64,000 nt of DNA from Apostichopus japonicus (Eukaryota > Echinodermata > Holothuroidea > Aspidochirotida > Stichopodidae), in assembly GCF_037975245.1 (NCBI RefSeq), contig NC_092579.1:31076666-31140665 (forward strand). Reading direction: 5' to 3'. This document shows positions 62,701 through 64,000 of this stretch, piece by piece. The position numbers were made by a program, and so were the translations under genes. The first letter of the stretch is position 1. Every line of letters begins with the position of its first letter. A model generated the notes under the pieces. The model did not search any database and was not told the DNA's origin. It saw nothing but the letters and a program-made list of their open reading frames with translations.

Positions 62701-64000
62701 CGACAGCAGTTGATATAAATCTATGTTCGTTTCTAATACTTAAAGTTCCCAGAGACCGTATAAGATCGCGGCAAAAGCAAACTGCCCCCACCTGGTCTCG
62801 AGCCCGCGATCCAAAATACGTCACGCTCTCGAGGTACAGAGCAACCAACCGCGCCACGACAGCAGTTGATATAAATCTATGTTCGTTTCTAATACTTAAA
62901 GTTCCCAGAGACCGTATAAGATCGCGGCAAAAGCAAACTGCCCCCACCTGGTCTCGAGCCCGCGATCCAAAATACGTCTCGCTCTCGAGGTACAGAGCAA
63001 CCAACCGCGCCACGACAGCAGTTGATATAAATCTATGTTCGTTTCTAATACTTAAAGTTCCAGAGACCGTATGAGATCGCGGCAAAAGCAAACTGCCCCC
63101 ACCTGGTCTCGAGCCCGCGATCCAAAATACGTCACGCTCTCGAGGTACAGAGCAACCAACCGCGCCACGACAGCAGTTGATATAAATCTATGTTCGTTTC
63201 TAATACTTAAAGTTTCCAGAGACCGTATGAGATCGCGGCAAAAGCAAACTGCCCCCACCTGGTCTCGAGCCCGCGATCCAAAATACGTCGCGCTCTCGAG
63301 GTACAGAGCAACCAACCGCGCCACGACAGCAGTTGATATAAATCTATGTTCGTTTCTAATACTTAAAGTTCCAGAGACCGTATGAGATCGCGGCAAAAGC
63401 AAACTGCCCCCACCTGGTCTCGAGCCCGCGATCCAAAATACGTCGCGCTCTCGAGGTACAGAGCAACCAACCGCGCCACGACAGCAGTTGATATAAATCT
63501 ATGTTCGTTTCTAATACTTAAAGTTCCCAGAGACCGTATAAGATCGCGGCAAAAGCAAACTGCCCCCACCTGGTCTCGAGCCCGCGATCCAAAATACGTC
63601 ACGCTCTCGAGGTACAGAGCAACCAACCGCGCCACGACAGCAGTTGATATAAATCTATGTTCGTTTCTAATACTTAAAGTTCCAGAGACCGTATGAGATC
63701 GCGGCAAAAGCAAACTGCCCCTACCTGGTCTCGAGCCCGCGATCCAAAATACGTCACGCTCTCGAGGTACAGAGCAACCAACCGCGCCACGACAGCAGTT
63801 GATATAAATCTATGTTCGTTTCTAATACTTAAAGTTCCAGAGACCGTATGAGATCGCGGCAAAAGCAAACTGCCCCACCTGGTCTCGAGCCCGCGATCCA
63901 AAATACGTCACGCTCTCGAGGTACAGAGCAACCAACCGCGCCACGACAGCAGTTGATATAAATCTATGTTCGTTTCTAATACTTAAAGTTCCCAGAGACC

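Larger units (their letters stand above)
7195..64000 (-). repeat. 156-bp satellite array, about 364 head-to-tail monomers, tRNA-related
   Basis: From about 7,195 to the window end the sequence is one tandem array in a single orientation, with no inversion or insertion of foreign DNA seen. The basic period is 156 bp. A 157-bp type fills the first 1.4 kb. Scattered 155-bp units lack one C (GTTCCAGAG instead of GTTCCCAGAG). Each monomer has an AT-rich part (GATATAAATCTATG to CTTAAAGTT) and a GC-rich part with two CTCGAG (XhoI) sites 31 bp apart. On the minus strand the GC-rich part has tRNA-like A-box and B-box elements. Monomers differ by a few substitutions, including diagnostic alternatives: GCGCTGGCC versus CCCCCACC, AAAATCGTTACG versus AAATACGTCACG, CTAGGTTCG versus CTATGTTCG, CATTTGAT versus CAGTTGAT. 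The array runs off the window edge, so its full length is unknown. A centromeric or heterochromatic location is plausible but not shown. Confidence 0.98.

Noticed and set aside
8566-63901. Dozens of long open frames on both strands with 52-residue repeats
   Set aside because: They are translations of the satellite in phase with its 156-bp period. Both strands are open at once, variants are not biased to third positions, and no gene start or end context exists.
7195-64000. CRISPR array
   Set aside because: The period is regular, but there are no unique spacers: the whole unit is repeated, it is 156 bp long, and the setting is eukaryotic.
7195-64000. CENP-B box in the monomer
   Set aside because: The only TTCG in the consensus is followed by TTTCTAATAC, which does not fit the conserved A and CGGG positions of the CENP-B box.

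Overview
The window is animal (eukaryotic) nuclear DNA in two unlike parts. The first 7.2 kb is low-density, AT-leaning sequence with split coding exons, consensus splice sites, microsatellites and transposon remains. From about 7,195 to the end of the window, about 56.8 kb, it is one uninterrupted head-to-tail satellite array. No bacterial operons, rRNA genes or CRISPR array are present. The spliced exons, a non-LTR retrotransposon fragment, a tRNA-related repeat and many TAGGCCTA-like strings suggest a marine invertebrate or lower deuterostome. The exact taxon cannot be read from the sequence.

Positions 1-1,118 hold a possible LINE 3' tail (1-75) and an AT/TG microsatellite (808-953); nothing else there is convincing. 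Positions 1,119-6,409 look like a 5.29-kb DNA transposon. It has 26-bp terminal inverted repeats (two mismatches) and clusters of the hexamer AGTGCT/AGCACT just inside both ends. Inside it, on the minus strand, are at least three coding exons (4,822-4,986, 3,451-3,569 and 2,582-2,938). The last two join in frame across consensus splice sites and end in a stop. The protein resembles, from memory, a multicopy uncharacterised animal family. CRE and CCAAT motifs lie near the right end, where a minus-strand promoter would be expected. Positions 6,600-7,194 are a frameshifted piece of a Jockey/CR1/L2-like LINE (C-terminal half of the endonuclease domain), cut off by the satellite.

The satellite has about 364 monomers in one orientation. 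The first 1.4 kb is a 157-bp type; the rest is a 156-bp type with scattered 155-bp units. Read on the minus strand, each monomer contains a tRNA-like module: an A-box-like and a B-box-like element 40 bp apart, a 5-bp hairpin between them where the anticodon arm would be, and T4 runs. The satellite therefore looks like a tandemly amplified tRNA-derived (SINE-head-like) unit. The 157-bp type keeps a better tRNA D-stem and is probably ancestral. Variant monomers recur at exact offsets (779, 1,246, 1,248, 1,560, 1,871, 2,181, 2,339/2,340, 2,496, 6,981 and 9,477 bp), which records repeated multi-monomer duplications. A monomer with a 38-bp deletion occurs twice, exactly 9,477 bp apart. The very long open frames on both strands of the array follow from 156 being divisible by three and are not treated as genes.
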